64,000 bases of DNA from JAOAPG01 sp963791575. GTDB lineage: Bacteria; Acidobacteriota; Terriglobia; Terriglobales; Acidobacteriaceae. Positions 8,583-17,889 of the stretch are shown here, piece by piece. The stretch is from positions 248,001-312,000 of the forward strand of contig CAWBSY010000008.1 of the NCBI GenBank assembly GCA_963791575.1, written 5' to 3'. How positions within the stretch are numbered: the stretch's first letter is position 1; the number at the start of each line of letters is the position of its first letter. Both the position numbers and the translations under genes were made by a program. A model generated the notes under the pieces. It was given only the letters and a program-made list of their open reading frames with translations. It had not been told where the DNA came from and made no database searches.

Positions 8583-9385
8583 ATACAGTCTCTAAGACCG
8601 CCTACATCATGGAAGATCCCCGCGAGGCCATGCGGCTCGAGGTGAAAGTCGACCCAGAAGCTTGGGTTCGCAAATACTTAGCCCATCGTGTGCCACCGGG
8701 AGCGGAAATTCTTTCTGTAGGTTGTGGGCCGGGAGTGATTTTGCGAGAAGTCTGCGCCATGGATTCCTCAATTACAGGAACCGGAATAGACATCAGCGCA
8801 GAGCGCATACAGGAAGCTATTCGGAAAAATCCTGCGAATTCACGCGTGAATCTCCTTAGCGGAGACGCGCACGCGATGCAATTCCCATCGGACAGCTTCG
8901 ATCTGGTTTACTCCCGCATGTTATTCGAATACCTCCACGACAAAGAACAAGCCGCCGCCGAAATGGTGCGAGTTTGCCGGCCCGGCGGGACCGTCCTCCT
9001 TCAAGACCTCGATGGACAGCTGCTGTGGAACTATCCCGAAGATCCTGTGGTGCAACGCGCGGTCGAAAAAGTAGTGGCGGGTTTAGCGAGCACGGGTTTC
9101 GATCCCTTTGTGGGTCGCAAGCTTTTCTCGCTGGCACATAAGGCTGGTCTCAAAGACATTGAGGTCCAGGTCGAGTGTTACCACTTAATCGCTGGAGAGA
9201 TTGATCTCGGAATTCTGAGGCAGTGGGAATTAAAGCTGGAGATTGCAGTTCCCTGGATCGCACGAATCGTCGGTGACGAGCGTGCGGCCAGCGAGTTGGC
9301 GCAGAGATTCCTTGAGTATCTCCGCCGGCCTGACACGCTTACTTACTCCAATGTGTTCACTGTAACGGGGGTAAAGCCCCTGTGA
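8579..9385 (+). CDS. Class I SAM-dependent methyltransferase
   Basis: 268 residues. Motif I is ILSVGCGPGVILREV (about residues 43-57), followed by the acidic turn GTGIDIS, then GDAHAMQFPSDSFDLVYSRMLFEYL (motifs II/III of Methyltransf_11/25) and VCRPGGTVLLQD. It resembles UbiE/small-molecule methyltransferases. The C-terminal region, LTYSNVFTVTGVKP, caps the sheet as usual. It starts within the stop of the preceding gene (ATGA). A GTG at 9382 overlaps its own stop, but the true start of the next gene is probably at 9514. Its substrate is unknown; position suggests a small molecule or ligand connected with the TonB receptor or the exporter. Confidence 0.9.
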   Translation: MNTVSKTAYIMEDPREAMRLEVKVDPEAWVRKYLAHRVPPGAEILSVGCGPGVILREVCAMDSSITGTGIDISAERIQEAIRKNPANSRVNLLSGDAHAMQFPSDSFDLVYSRMLFEYLHDKEQAAAEMVRVCRPGGTVLLQDLDGQLLWNYPEDPVVQRAVEKVVAGLASTGFDPFVGRKLFSLAHKAGLKDIEVQVECYHLIAGEIDLGILRQWELKLEIAVPWIARIVGDERAASELAQRFLEYLRRPDTLTYSNVFTVTGVKPL

Positions 9386-9513
9386 GTGGTTGGTTGATTA
9401 GCGTGAGCAACATGCAACATCAATTGTGGAAGCGGATTGAACAAAACGGAAAGGGTCCTGCGGAGTCGAGAACACCAGACCGCCTTCGTTCCCCTTCGAG
9501 AAGGAAGATAGAT

Positions 9514-11574
9514 ATGCGAACCATTCACCATCCAAGAACCGGCTCGGCAGGCCTCACTGCAAGAGCCTTGTTGCCGGTAGCAGTGGTATTTCTCTTCGTG
9601 GCGAGCGCACTAGCGCAGAATCTGCCCGATGTCACCGCAATGAGCGTGGAAGACTTGATGAACGTTCAGGTCACCTCGGTCTCAAAGAGAACCCAGAAGT
9701 TGGCAGACGCTGCAGCGGCCATTTTTGTGATAACGCAAGAGGACATCCGACGCTCGGGCGCCACCAGCATTCCGGAAGCGTTACGAATGGTTCCTGGTCT
9801 GCAGGTGGCTCGCATTGATGAGAACAAGTGGGCCATCAGCTCGCGCGGATTCAATGGTCGCTTCGCCAACAAGCTACTGGTTCTCATTGACGGCCGGAGT
9901 GTCTACACACCCTTATTTTCTGGAGTGTACTGGAACATTCAGGATGTGATGCTCGAGGACGTAGACCGGATTGAAGTGATCCGCGGTCCGGGAGCGACTT
10001 TGTGGGGAGCCAACGCAGTCAATGGCGTCATCAACATTATCACCAAGCCGGCAAAGTCCACTCAGTCTGCACTCGCCTCGGCTGGCGGGGGAACAGAAAC
10101 GCGGGGATCCAGCAGTGTTCGCTACGGCGGCAGGCTAAACAACGGCATCGCCTACAGGGCTTATGCGAAATACTTCAATGTCGGACCATCCATAGATCCT
10201 TCCACGGGAAGGCAAGCTGACGACAATTGGGATGCAGTGCGCGGCGGCTTTCGAACGGACTGGACGCCAGGGGGACCTGATTCCCTCACAGTACAAGGAG
10301 ACATTCACCGTAGCGGCTACGGTGAGACTCTGACTGTACCCTCGTTAAACGCTCCCTATTCGAGCACCTTTCCCAATGAAGGGAGCATTAGCGGAGGAAA
10401 CCTTCTGGGCCGATGGAACCACGCATTCGCGAATTCCTCGACGTCTCTGCAGATGTACTATGACCACACGAGCATAACCGAGAATTCGCTTTTTTCAGAC
10501 CATCAAGACATCTTCGATATTGATTTCCAGCATACCTTCCACGCCAGTGAATCCCAGGAAGTCGTATGGGGGCTTGGTTACCGTTCGAGCCTAGATGGGA
10601 ATAACTCCAGCTCTGTAGTTTCGCTGCAGCCAAACCAACTCACGTTGAATCAATTTAGCGCTTTCGCGCAGGATGAGATAAGTCTTTTTGACAAACGCTT
10701 GCGCGTTACGCTCGGCTCCAAATTCGAGCATAACGGGTTCACTGGTTTTGAAGTTGAGCCGAACACGAGACTTCTCTGGACCGTCACGCACAACCAATCG
10801 GTCTGGACTGCAGTGTCCCGTGCAGTGCGGACACCTGCCTTAACCGAAGAGGGCCTTCGACTAAATTCGGCGGTTTTACCTCCTGGAATTCCTCAGAACC
10901 CAACTCCGTTTCCAACTCTAATATCGGTTTTCGGGAGCCGCCAGTTCAAATCAGAAGATCTTCTCGCGTATGAAACCGGTTATCGCGTGCAGTTAACCAG
11001 TAACTTCTCAGCTGACATTGCAGGATTTTATAACCATTACACGCATCTTCGAACAGCAGAGCCAGGCACACCTTTCCTGGAAGTAAGCCCGACACCTCTC
11101 CATATCGTCGCTCCTTTCTACGCAGGGAATAAGATGAGCGGCGGCACTTACGGCACTGAACTCTTTACGGACTGGAGAGTCGTACCTAAATGGCGTCTCT
11201 TAAGTTCCTACAGCTATCTGCAAATGGATATACGGAAAGATGCAGGAAGTCTGGACCCGACTGCAGACGATCCCGGTCTGGTAAGCCCCCGTCATCAGTT
11301 CTACGTCAGGTCTTCAATCGATCTTCCTAAACATTTTGAACACGATTTCGATGTTCGATACACGGATCGGCTTCCAGGTCCGAATATACCGAGTTACTAC
11401 TCTTTGGATACTCACATTGGATGGAGGCCAAGGGTGGCGGGCTTGGAACTCTCCGTCGGCAGTGAAAATCTGCTTAATAAGCGGCACTTGGAATTTCTGC
11501 CAGACTTCATCAACACCTCTCCCACCGAAGTAAAGCGCACCTTCTACGGAAGTGTTACTTGGAGATCTGAGTGA
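9514..11574 (+). CDS. TonB-dependent outer-membrane receptor
   Basis: About 686 residues. A signal peptide (hydrophobic LLPVAVVFLFVASALAQ) leads to SVEDLMNVQVTSVSKR, the TonB-contacting segment of receptors that travel with YfiR/sensor genes. The plug domain follows (VFVITQEDIRRSGATSIPEALRMVPG..., DRIEVIRGPGATLWGANAVNGVINIITK), then a barrel ending in an aromatic-rich strand (FYGSVTWRSE). It imports or senses a ligand at the outer membrane using TonB energy. The start at 9514 is chosen over the GTG at 9382 because AAGGA lies 9 bases upstream and a signal peptide begins there. That leaves a 128-bp leader within the operon. Acidobacterial carboxypeptidase-fused TonB proteins are longer; this is the standard type. 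Confidence 0.92.
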   Translation: MRTIHHPRTGSAGLTARALLPVAVVFLFVASALAQNLPDVTAMSVEDLMNVQVTSVSKRTQKLADAAAAIFVITQEDIRRSGATSIPEALRMVPGLQVARIDENKWAISSRGFNGRFANKLLVLIDGRSVYTPLFSGVYWNIQDVMLEDVDRIEVIRGPGATLWGANAVNGVINIITKPAKSTQSALASAGGGTETRGSSSVRYGGRLNNGIAYRAYAKYFNVGPSIDPSTGRQADDNWDAVRGGFRTDWTPGGPDSLTVQGDIHRSGYGETLTVPSLNAPYSSTFPNEGSISGGNLLGRWNHAFANSSTSLQMYYDHTSITENSLFSDHQDIFDIDFQHTFHASESQEVVWGLGYRSSLDGNNSSSVVSLQPNQLTLNQFSAFAQDEISLFDKRLRVTLGSKFEHNGFTGFEVEPNTRLLWTVTHNQSVWTAVSRAVRTPALTEEGLRLNSAVLPPGIPQNPTPFPTLISVFGSRQFKSEDLLAYETGYRVQLTSNFSADIAGFYNHYTHLRTAEPGTPFLEVSPTPLHIVAPFYAGNKMSGGTYGTELFTDWRVVPKWRLLSSYSYLQMDIRKDAGSLDPTADDPGLVSPRHQFYVRSSIDLPKHFEHDFDVRYTDRLPGPNIPSYYSLDTHIGWRPRVAGLELSVGSENLLNKRHLEFLPDFINTSPTEVKRTFYGSVTWRSE

Positions 11575-11628
11575 GTTATTTATCACTCACAGCAGAGTGA
11601 CGATTACTTCCATGCAGGTAAGGTGACA

Positions 11629-12204
11629 ATGAGACGGTTACGACTGTTAATCACGATCGCGATGGTGATATTGCCGAGCTTGGGGTTTGAAGCCCATGCC
11701 CAAGATTCCTCTGCTTCTTCGGAATACTTGATCAAAGCCGGCTTTATCTACAATTTCGCGAATTTGGTGCAGTGGCCGTCGAACGCCTTCACTCAGCCAG
11801 ATTCTCCAATTGTGATCGGCATTTTTGGGGAGGATCCCTTTGGAACTATCCTCGACCGGGTGCTGGAAAGCAAAAAAGTCAATGGCCGGTCATTTGTTGT
11901 CAAACGATTGAGATCAGTCCCCGACCTCAAGGAATGTCATATCGTGTTTGTAAGTTCGTCAGAAATGGCTCACCTGGCAGAAGCAATTCACCTTGTGAAG
12001 GGCATGCCAATCCTGACAATCGGCGAGATACCTGGTTTTGCCAAGCGTGGCGGAATCATAAATTTAGTTCTTGAGGACAGCAAAGTTCATTTTGAGGTCA
12101 ATGTTGAAGCAGCGAAAGAAGCAGACCTAAACATCAGTTCCCGACTACTCGCTCTGGCAAGAATCGTTCAGGGGCCGGCGGCGGATGTGAGGAAGACGGA
12201 ATGA
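11629..12204 (+). CDS. YfiR family periplasmic protein (DUF4154)
   Basis: 191 residues. After a signal peptide (LLITIAMVILPSLGFEAHA) comes the family signature EYLIKAGFIYNFANLVQWP, then IVIGIFGEDPFG, KECHIVFVSSSE and GGIINLVLEDSKVHFEVN, all typical of YfiR/DUF4154. In Pseudomonas, YfiR is a periplasmic repressor that binds the CHASE8-type sensor region of the diguanylate cyclase YfiN. Here the next gene encodes a CHASE8-like sensor on a histidine kinase, so YfiR probably controls phosphorylation instead. The ATG at 11629 with AAGG upstream is preferred over the GTG at 11623. The stop overlaps the next start (ATGA). Confidence 0.9.
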   Translation: MRRLRLLITIAMVILPSLGFEAHAQDSSASSEYLIKAGFIYNFANLVQWPSNAFTQPDSPIVIGIFGEDPFGTILDRVLESKKVNGRSFVVKRLRSVPDLKECHIVFVSSSEMAHLAEAIHLVKGMPILTIGEIPGFAKRGGIINLVLEDSKVHFEVNVEAAKEADLNISSRLLALARIVQGPAADVRKTE

Positions 12205-14285
12205 GCCTCCAGAATCTGTCCATTCGGCGAAAACTCATTCTGATCACGATGTTAACGAGCAGCATCGCCCTTCTCCTCTCCTCGGCTAGCTTCCTCATTT
12301 ATGACCTTATCTCGTTTCGCCAATTGCTTACTCAGGATCTGACAACCCAGGCCGAGATTATCGGATATAACAGCGCGGCGGCTATGGCCTTTAAAGATGA
12401 GCCCGCCGCAACGGCAACGTTGTCCGCGCTTAAGGTCAAAGGAGATATCGTAGCGGCGGTCTTATATAGTCCCGACGGGAAGATGTTCGCCCAGTATTTC
12501 CGCAACGGTAAGACCCTTCCGGCATTTCTTGCTTCCCGTTCACAAGAGAAAGGCTACCGGTTTGAAGGGCGCTACCTCGAGGTGTGGCACGACGTTACCC
12601 TCAACGGAGAACGTCTCGGAACGCTGTTCCTGCAATCGGACATGCGCCAATGGAGTACGCGAGCCAAACGCTATGCAAGTATCTCCCTTGTTTTCGTGTT
12701 GATTTCAGGCTTTTTCGCATTCCTTGTCTCTTCGAAACTTCAAAAAGTAATTTCCGGACCCATTGTGCACCTGGAGGACACGATGCGAATGGTGTCCTCC
12801 AACAAGAACTATGAGGTTCGGGCGGTTAAATCTTACTCTGACGAGATCGGTAGTCTCATCGATGGCTTCAACACCATGTTGTCCGATATCCAACACCGAG
12901 ATACAGCATTGCGGGGCGCTAATGATGAGCTACAGACAAGAACGCAAGAATTGGAAGAAGAGATTTCCCACCGCAAGCAGGCGCAGGAAGAGCTCCTCAA
13001 GGCAAAGTACATAGCCGAGGAGGCAAGCCGCGCTAAAAGCACATTTCTCGCAAACATGAGCCATGAATTGCGCACACCGCTTAACGCAATCATTGGATAT
13101 AGCGAGATGTTAGAGGAAGAGGCACAGGAAGCAGGAAGTGTAGCGACTGTCCAGGACCTTCAGAAAATTGAATCAGCAGGCAAACACTTACTTGCGCTGA
13201 TCAATGATGTGCTCGACCTTTCCAAAATCGAGGCCGGAAAGATGGGTCTACACCTGGAGACGTTCGACGTAGCTGGGATGATCGAGGAGATCGTTACTAC
13301 GCTTCAACCGGCGATAAAGAAGAACGGTAATAACCTTCGGGTCCACCTGGCAGACGACGTAGGCATGATGCGAGCCGACATTACAAAAGTCCGGCAGATT
13401 TTGTTTAACCTGCTTAGTAACGCGTGCAAATTTACGGACCACGGCACTATCTCCGTGGAGGTGGATCAGAGCACGGAAGAGGGCATGGACTGGCTCCGGT
13501 TCCGAGTCACTGATACCGGGATTGGGATTAGCGCTAAACAAAAGAAAAATCTATTTCAGGAGTTTACCCAGGCAGATACCTCAATCGCGCGCAAGTACGG
13601 TGGCACCGGCCTGGGACTTGCGATCACTCACCGGTTTGTTCAATTGATGAAGGGACGCATCGGGGTCGAGAGCCAGCCTGGTGCAGGCTCCACCTTTACG
13701 GTACATGTGCCTGCCCAAGTCACACTAGAGACTGTTGGTCCTATACAAGCGGAGGGGAACAGCGATGCCTCCGATGCTATCGCCGAGATGAAAACCGATC
13801 GCGATACGATTCTCGTGATAGATGATGACGCAGCCGTTCGTGAACTTATGTCGCGTTTCCTGATGAAACTGGGCTTCAATGTACTCACTGTCGCCAGCGG
13901 GGAAGAAGGTTTGCGACTTGCTAAACAAGTTCGCCCTGTACTCATCACGCTGGATGTCGTTATGCCGGACTGCGATGGGTGGTCTATCTTGAGCAAACTG
14001 AAGGCAGACTCTGAACTGTCGAAGGTCCCAGTGATTATGGTGACAATCGTTGACAATGAGGCGAGAGGTTTTGATTTAGGGGCCTCGAACTATCTCATCA
14101 AGCCGGTTGACCGCGAACGCCTTGCAGTTCTCATAGAAAAGCACCGGATTATTCGTTCTACAGCTATCGCTGGAAGCAACACCGTACCCATGTCCCGTCT
14201 ATCGCACGGCCAGAAACGCGGGGAAGTCGAAGTTGAGGTCTCTGAGAGGGTGAGTCATGCCAAGAATCTTACTAGTCGAAGATAA
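12201..14285 (+). CDS. Hybrid histidine kinase: CHASE8-like sensor, HAMP, HisKA, HATPase, REC
   Basis: 694 residues. TM1 is at about 12-35. A periplasmic CHASE8-like domain follows (about 36-155; AEIIGYNSAAAMAFKDEPAATATLSAL is characteristic). TM2 is at about 160-178, HAMP at 180-232 and a coiled coil at 235-275. HisKA has the phosphorylated His288 in SHELRTP. The HATPase has the N-box (NLLSNACKF), DTGIG at 438-442 and GGTGLGL at 467-473. The C-terminal receiver (535-650) has DDD, Asp585 and Lys634. All catalytic residues are intact. It should autophosphorylate in response to YfiR/TonB-receptor signals and pass phosphate to its own receiver and perhaps to the two downstream receivers. It overlaps yfiR by 4 bp and the next gene by 29 bp. 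Confidence 0.93.
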   Translation: MSLQNLSIRRKLILITMLTSSIALLLSSASFLIYDLISFRQLLTQDLTTQAEIIGYNSAAAMAFKDEPAATATLSALKVKGDIVAAVLYSPDGKMFAQYFRNGKTLPAFLASRSQEKGYRFEGRYLEVWHDVTLNGERLGTLFLQSDMRQWSTRAKRYASISLVFVLISGFFAFLVSSKLQKVISGPIVHLEDTMRMVSSNKNYEVRAVKSYSDEIGSLIDGFNTMLSDIQHRDTALRGANDELQTRTQELEEEISHRKQAQEELLKAKYIAEEASRAKSTFLANMSHELRTPLNAIIGYSEMLEEEAQEAGSVATVQDLQKIESAGKHLLALINDVLDLSKIEAGKMGLHLETFDVAGMIEEIVTTLQPAIKKNGNNLRVHLADDVGMMRADITKVRQILFNLLSNACKFTDHGTISVEVDQSTEEGMDWLRFRVTDTGIGISAKQKKNLFQEFTQADTSIARKYGGTGLGLAITHRFVQLMKGRIGVESQPGAGSTFTVHVPAQVTLETVGPIQAEGNSDASDAIAEMKTDRDTILVIDDDAAVRELMSRFLMKLGFNVLTVASGEEGLRLAKQVRPVLITLDVVMPDCDGWSILSKLKADSELSKVPVIMVTIVDNEARGFDLGASNYLIKPVDRERLAVLIEKHRIIRSTAIAGSNTVPMSRLSHGQKRGEVEVEVSERVSHAKNLTSRR

Positions 14286-14634
14286 CGAAATGAACCGTGA
14301 CATGTTGTCCAGAAGGCTCGAGAGGAGAGGACATTCCGTCATCATGGCTAACGATGGTGAACAGGGACTGTCGATGGCAAGTACGGAAATGCCAGATTTA
14401 ATTTTGATGGATATAAGTCTTCCAATTATGGACGGATGTGAAGTAACTCGCCTACTAAAGTCCGACAAGAGAACCCGTCACATCCCAGTCATTGCACTGA
14501 CCGCTCATGCACTCGTGACCGATCGCGTAAAGGCAATTAACGCCGGCTGCGATGACTATGACACCAAGCCCGTGGAATTTGGCCGTCTCAGCGAAAAGAT
14601 TAGAAATTGTCTCGCCGGGAAGAAAGCACTATGA
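14257..14634 (+). CDS. Single-domain response regulator (CheY/DivK-like)
   Basis: 125 residues forming one receiver domain. The acidic cluster is ILLVEDNEMN, the phospho-acceptor is Asp52 (LILMDISLP), Thr is in ALTAHA and Lys104 in DTKPV, so it is a complete phosphorylation site. There is no output domain. It starts inside the 3' end of the kinase gene in another frame, and its stop overlaps the start of the GGDEF-EAL gene (ATGA at 14631). It probably shuttles phosphate from the hybrid kinase, or acts as a diffusible partner like DivK. Confidence 0.93.
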   Translation: MPRILLVEDNEMNRDMLSRRLERRGHSVIMANDGEQGLSMASTEMPDLILMDISLPIMDGCEVTRLLKSDKRTRHIPVIALTAHALVTDRVKAINAGCDDYDTKPVEFGRLSEKIRNCLAGKKAL

Positions 14635-16715
14635 ACACGCAAGCAAGCCGATTGCTCATCGTAGATGATAACGAATTGAACCGGGACATGCTCGCGCGCC
14701 GGCTGGTACGGAAAGGTTACGAGATCCTGCTGGCGGACAGCGCGCGACAATTGTCGCAGCGGGTCAAAGAAGACGCAATAGATCTTGTGCTGTTGGACAT
14801 AGAAATGCCGGAAATTAGCGGGCTCGAGGCACTAAAGATACTGAGGGAGACCTACTCTCCCATTGAACTGCCGATCATCATGGTGACGGCAAAGAGTCAG
14901 AGCGAGGATGTTGTTAAGGCACTTGATTTAGGGGCCAACGACTATGTAACGAAGCCGATCGACTTTGCTGTCGCTCTAGCGCGCATAGGTACCCAGTTAT
15001 CCCATAAACGCGCGCAGGAAGGATTGAGGGAGAGTGAAGAACGCTATGCCTTGGCGGCACGCGGCGCCAACGATGGCCTTTGGGACTGGAATCTGGAGGC
15101 GGGGGTTGTGTATTTCTCTACCCGCTGGAAGAACATGCTGGGTTACCAGGAAAGTGAAATCGGAGACAAGTCGGACGAATGGATTAGCCGCATACATGAT
15201 GCAGACCGAGAGCGAGTGAACCAGGAAATTGCGGCCCATCAAGAGGGATTGGTTCCTCAATTTGAGAGTGAGCACCGCGTGCTGCACAAAGATGGCACGT
15301 TTCGTTGGATGCTGTGCAGGGGGCTTGCCGTTCGTAATGGCTCGGGAAAAACCTCACGCATGGCCGGATGGCAGACTGATATTACTGAAGGTAAGGTCTC
15401 CGATCCATTAACGGGTCTACCTAATCGCCTCCTATTTACAGACCGAGTGGGACGTCTTATCAAACAGGCGAAACGGCGCAAAGATTATTTGTTTGCGGTT
15501 TTTTTCTTAGACCTTGATGGTTTCAAGATGATCAACGACAGTCTGGGCCATCAGGTCGGGGATCAACTGTTAGTTGGAGTGGCAAGTCGATTAGAGAAGT
15601 GCTTGCGGGCCACTGACACAGTCGCGCGTCTGGGAGAAGGTTTCGTAGTAGCGCGGATGGGAGGCGACGAATTCACCGTTCTACTGGATGATCTTAAGCA
15701 TCCAGAGGACGCCAAGCAAGCTGCGGAGCGCCTTATGAAGGCAGTGACGGCGCCCTTTGTGTTGGGTGGCAGAGAAGTATTCACCTCTTTAAGCATCGGG
15801 ATCGCTCTAAGTAACCCCAGCTACGAGCAAGCAGAAGACATACTTCGTGACGCGGACACGGCGATGTACCGGGCGAAGTCTATGGGCAAGGCGCGTTACG
15901 AAATATTTGATGCAGATATGCGGGCTAGCGTCGTGGCTCGTCTGCAATTGGAGATGGATCTGCGCCGCGCGCTCGAACACGGAGAATTTAACAATGTTTA
16001 CCAACCGATCGTTTCCCTTGCTGCGGGACAGATTGTTGGCTTTGAGGCCTTGTTGCGCTGGCAACATCCAACGCGGGGACTCCTTGGACCAGAAGAATTC
16101 ATCGCGGTCGCGGAAGAAACCGGGCTTATTCGCGATTTGGGTTGGTGGAATTTGCGGGAGGCCTGCCGGCAGATGAGCGAATGGAGGGCAGATCATAGCG
16201 CCTATTCCCAGCTAACCATGAGTGTCAATCTCTCTCCCAAACAGTTTCTGCAACCGAACCTGGTAGAGGATATTGGAAGCTTACTGCGTGAACTCAAACT
16301 GCCTCCGCAAGCCTTGAAACTGGAACTCACAGAAAGTACTGTCATGGGCGATCCATCCGCAGCGATTGAGATGCTGCAGGAAATCAAGTCGCTCGGCATC
16401 AGCTTGGCCATCGATGACTTCGGCACCGGGTATTCCTCTCTGAGTTACTTGCACCGTTTTCCGCTCGATACCTTGAAGATTGACCGTTCCTTCATCAGCA
16501 GCATCGTCAGCGGGGAAGACACGGAAATTGCGCGAACAATTTTGCCGATGGCATTGAATCTTCACTTGGATGTGATTGCGGAAGGCATAGAAACAATTGA
16601 ACAACTAGTGTTGCTGAAGAAACTGCATTGCAAGTATGGGCAGGGATACTACTTTTCCAAACCATTATCGGCCAGGGAAGCGGGATCACTGTTAGCAGAG
16701 CAGCCGACGTGGTAA
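14631..16715 (+). CDS. REC-PAS-GGDEF-EAL c-di-GMP turnover protein
   Basis: 694 residues. The receiver (1-125) has Asp56 and Lys108, so it is phosphorylatable. A PAS domain (132-255) of the PAS_3 type is followed by GGDEF (257-420) with intact ARMGGDEF at 341-348, and EAL (about 440-690) with EALLRW, DDFGTGYSSL and the downstream KIDRSFI. Both catalytic motifs look active, so it could make and break c-di-GMP. Between the RxxD I-site (326-329) and GGDEF is an extra ten residues, ARLGEGFVV, that resembles the following ARMGGDEFTV and looks like a tandem duplication. ATGA coupling to the receiver gene fixes the start at 14631. Confidence 0.93.
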   Translation: MNTQASRLLIVDDNELNRDMLARRLVRKGYEILLADSARQLSQRVKEDAIDLVLLDIEMPEISGLEALKILRETYSPIELPIIMVTAKSQSEDVVKALDLGANDYVTKPIDFAVALARIGTQLSHKRAQEGLRESEERYALAARGANDGLWDWNLEAGVVYFSTRWKNMLGYQESEIGDKSDEWISRIHDADRERVNQEIAAHQEGLVPQFESEHRVLHKDGTFRWMLCRGLAVRNGSGKTSRMAGWQTDITEGKVSDPLTGLPNRLLFTDRVGRLIKQAKRRKDYLFAVFFLDLDGFKMINDSLGHQVGDQLLVGVASRLEKCLRATDTVARLGEGFVVARMGGDEFTVLLDDLKHPEDAKQAAERLMKAVTAPFVLGGREVFTSLSIGIALSNPSYEQAEDILRDADTAMYRAKSMGKARYEIFDADMRASVVARLQLEMDLRRALEHGEFNNVYQPIVSLAAGQIVGFEALLRWQHPTRGLLGPEEFIAVAEETGLIRDLGWWNLREACRQMSEWRADHSAYSQLTMSVNLSPKQFLQPNLVEDIGSLLRELKLPPQALKLELTESTVMGDPSAAIEMLQEIKSLGISLAIDDFGTGYSSLSYLHRFPLDTLKIDRSFISSIVSGEDTEIARTILPMALNLHLDVIAEGIETIEQLVLLKKLHCKYGQGYYFSKPLSAREAGSLLAEQPTW

Positions 16716-16770
16716 CCGGGTGTTTAATGCCGGTGTTCTCGGTTGGCACAATCGCTGACACAGGTAGCCC

Positions 16771-17889
16771 ATGAAATTAGCCTGGCGGAACATCTTTCAT
16801 GACCGAACCCGTTTCTTGGCAACGGTGCTCGGCGTATCTTTTGCAGTCTTTCTAATGGTATTCCAAGGTAGTCTCTTGGTCGGCTTTCTACAGGCAGCTT
16901 CCAGGTTTATAGATGCGAGCGACTTCGATATTTGGATAACCGCCAGAGGAGTGCAGACTTTCGAATTCGGAGCAACCTTACAAGCTCGAGTGCGGGAAAT
17001 GGCTGCCGGCGTACCAGGTGTGGTGGAAACGGGCCGAGCGTGTATGGCATTCGCCGTCTACCGAAAGCCGAATGGAAAACAACAAGTTGTAGCGCTTGTT
17101 GGTGCGGATTCCAATCTAGGAAAGCACTTCCCGGTTCCCGATCTAACTGAAGCAGCTGAAAGTAGGTCGCCGGATTCGGTTGTCTATGATGCAAGTGACC
17201 GAGATCTGATTGAGGTGGCGTCGCTACCGGCAGAAGTCGAGATAAATGGGCACCGTGCCAACATCGAACATGAGATCGAAGGATTTGGCGGATTTCTTGG
17301 TGTCCCTTCTCTTTTCACGTCGTATCGGAATGCGGCCCGCTACTTGGGTGTCGGTCCTGAAGATGGCATGTACGTCCTATTGCGAGTTGGCAAGGAGTAC
17401 TTAGTCTCCGATGTCCAAAAGAGCCTCAGGCAACGTCTGCCGGAAGTCGACGTTCTCACGCGTGAAGAGTTCGCTCACAAGTCCCGCATGTACTGGGTGA
17501 TCAAGACTGGTGCCGGGAGCGCGATTCTAACCGCGGCGGTTTTGGGATTTCTGATAGGCCTTGTGGTGGTGTCGCAAACTATCTACGCGAACACTATGGA
17601 GAACCTGGAAGAATATGCGACGTTGAAGGCTCTTGGAGCCTCCCGAGTTTTTGTGGCTCGCATCGTCCTTATCCAGTCTCTAATTTGCGGCGCGGCAGGA
17701 AGCATTCTGGGCATGTTCGCGGTGGTTCCGGCCATGAATTATGCAAGATCTCTGATTCCGTGGATTCATACTCCGTGGTGGCTACCTGTGATCATGGTTG
17801 TGTTGAGCTTGCTGATGTGCTCATTGGCCTCTGTTGCTTCGGTTCGAAGCGCACTAACAGTTGACCCGGGACGGGTGTTCCGTGCCTAA
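16771..17889 (+). CDS. ABC transporter permease, FtsX/DevC type
   Basis: 372 residues. The N-terminus MKLAWRNIFHDRTRFLATVLGVSFAVFLMVFQGSL is the coupling helix plus TM1 of MacB/DevC permeases. A large periplasmic domain (about 45-245) and three further membrane segments (about 250-275, 295-320, 340-360) complete the FtsX fold. It begins 55 bp after the GGDEF-EAL gene and overlaps the ATPase gene. With DevA- and DevB-like partners it should form a tripartite mechanotransmission exporter. In cyanobacteria DevBCA exports glycolipids; the substrate here is unknown. Confidence 0.9.
   Translation: MKLAWRNIFHDRTRFLATVLGVSFAVFLMVFQGSLLVGFLQAASRFIDASDFDIWITARGVQTFEFGATLQARVREMAAGVPGVVETGRACMAFAVYRKPNGKQQVVALVGADSNLGKHFPVPDLTEAAESRSPDSVVYDASDRDLIEVASLPAEVEINGHRANIEHEIEGFGGFLGVPSLFTSYRNAARYLGVGPEDGMYVLLRVGKEYLVSDVQKSLRQRLPEVDVLTREEFAHKSRMYWVIKTGAGSAILTAAVLGFLIGLVVVSQTIYANTMENLEEYATLKALGASRVFVARIVLIQSLICGAAGSILGMFAVVPAMNYARSLIPWIHTPWWLPVIMVVLSLLMCSLASVASVRSALTVDPGRVFRA

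Noticed and set aside
9386..9513. Possible riboswitch in the leader of the TonB receptor gene
   Set aside because: I checked by eye for c-di-GMP (GEMM) and cobalamin patterns and saw none.
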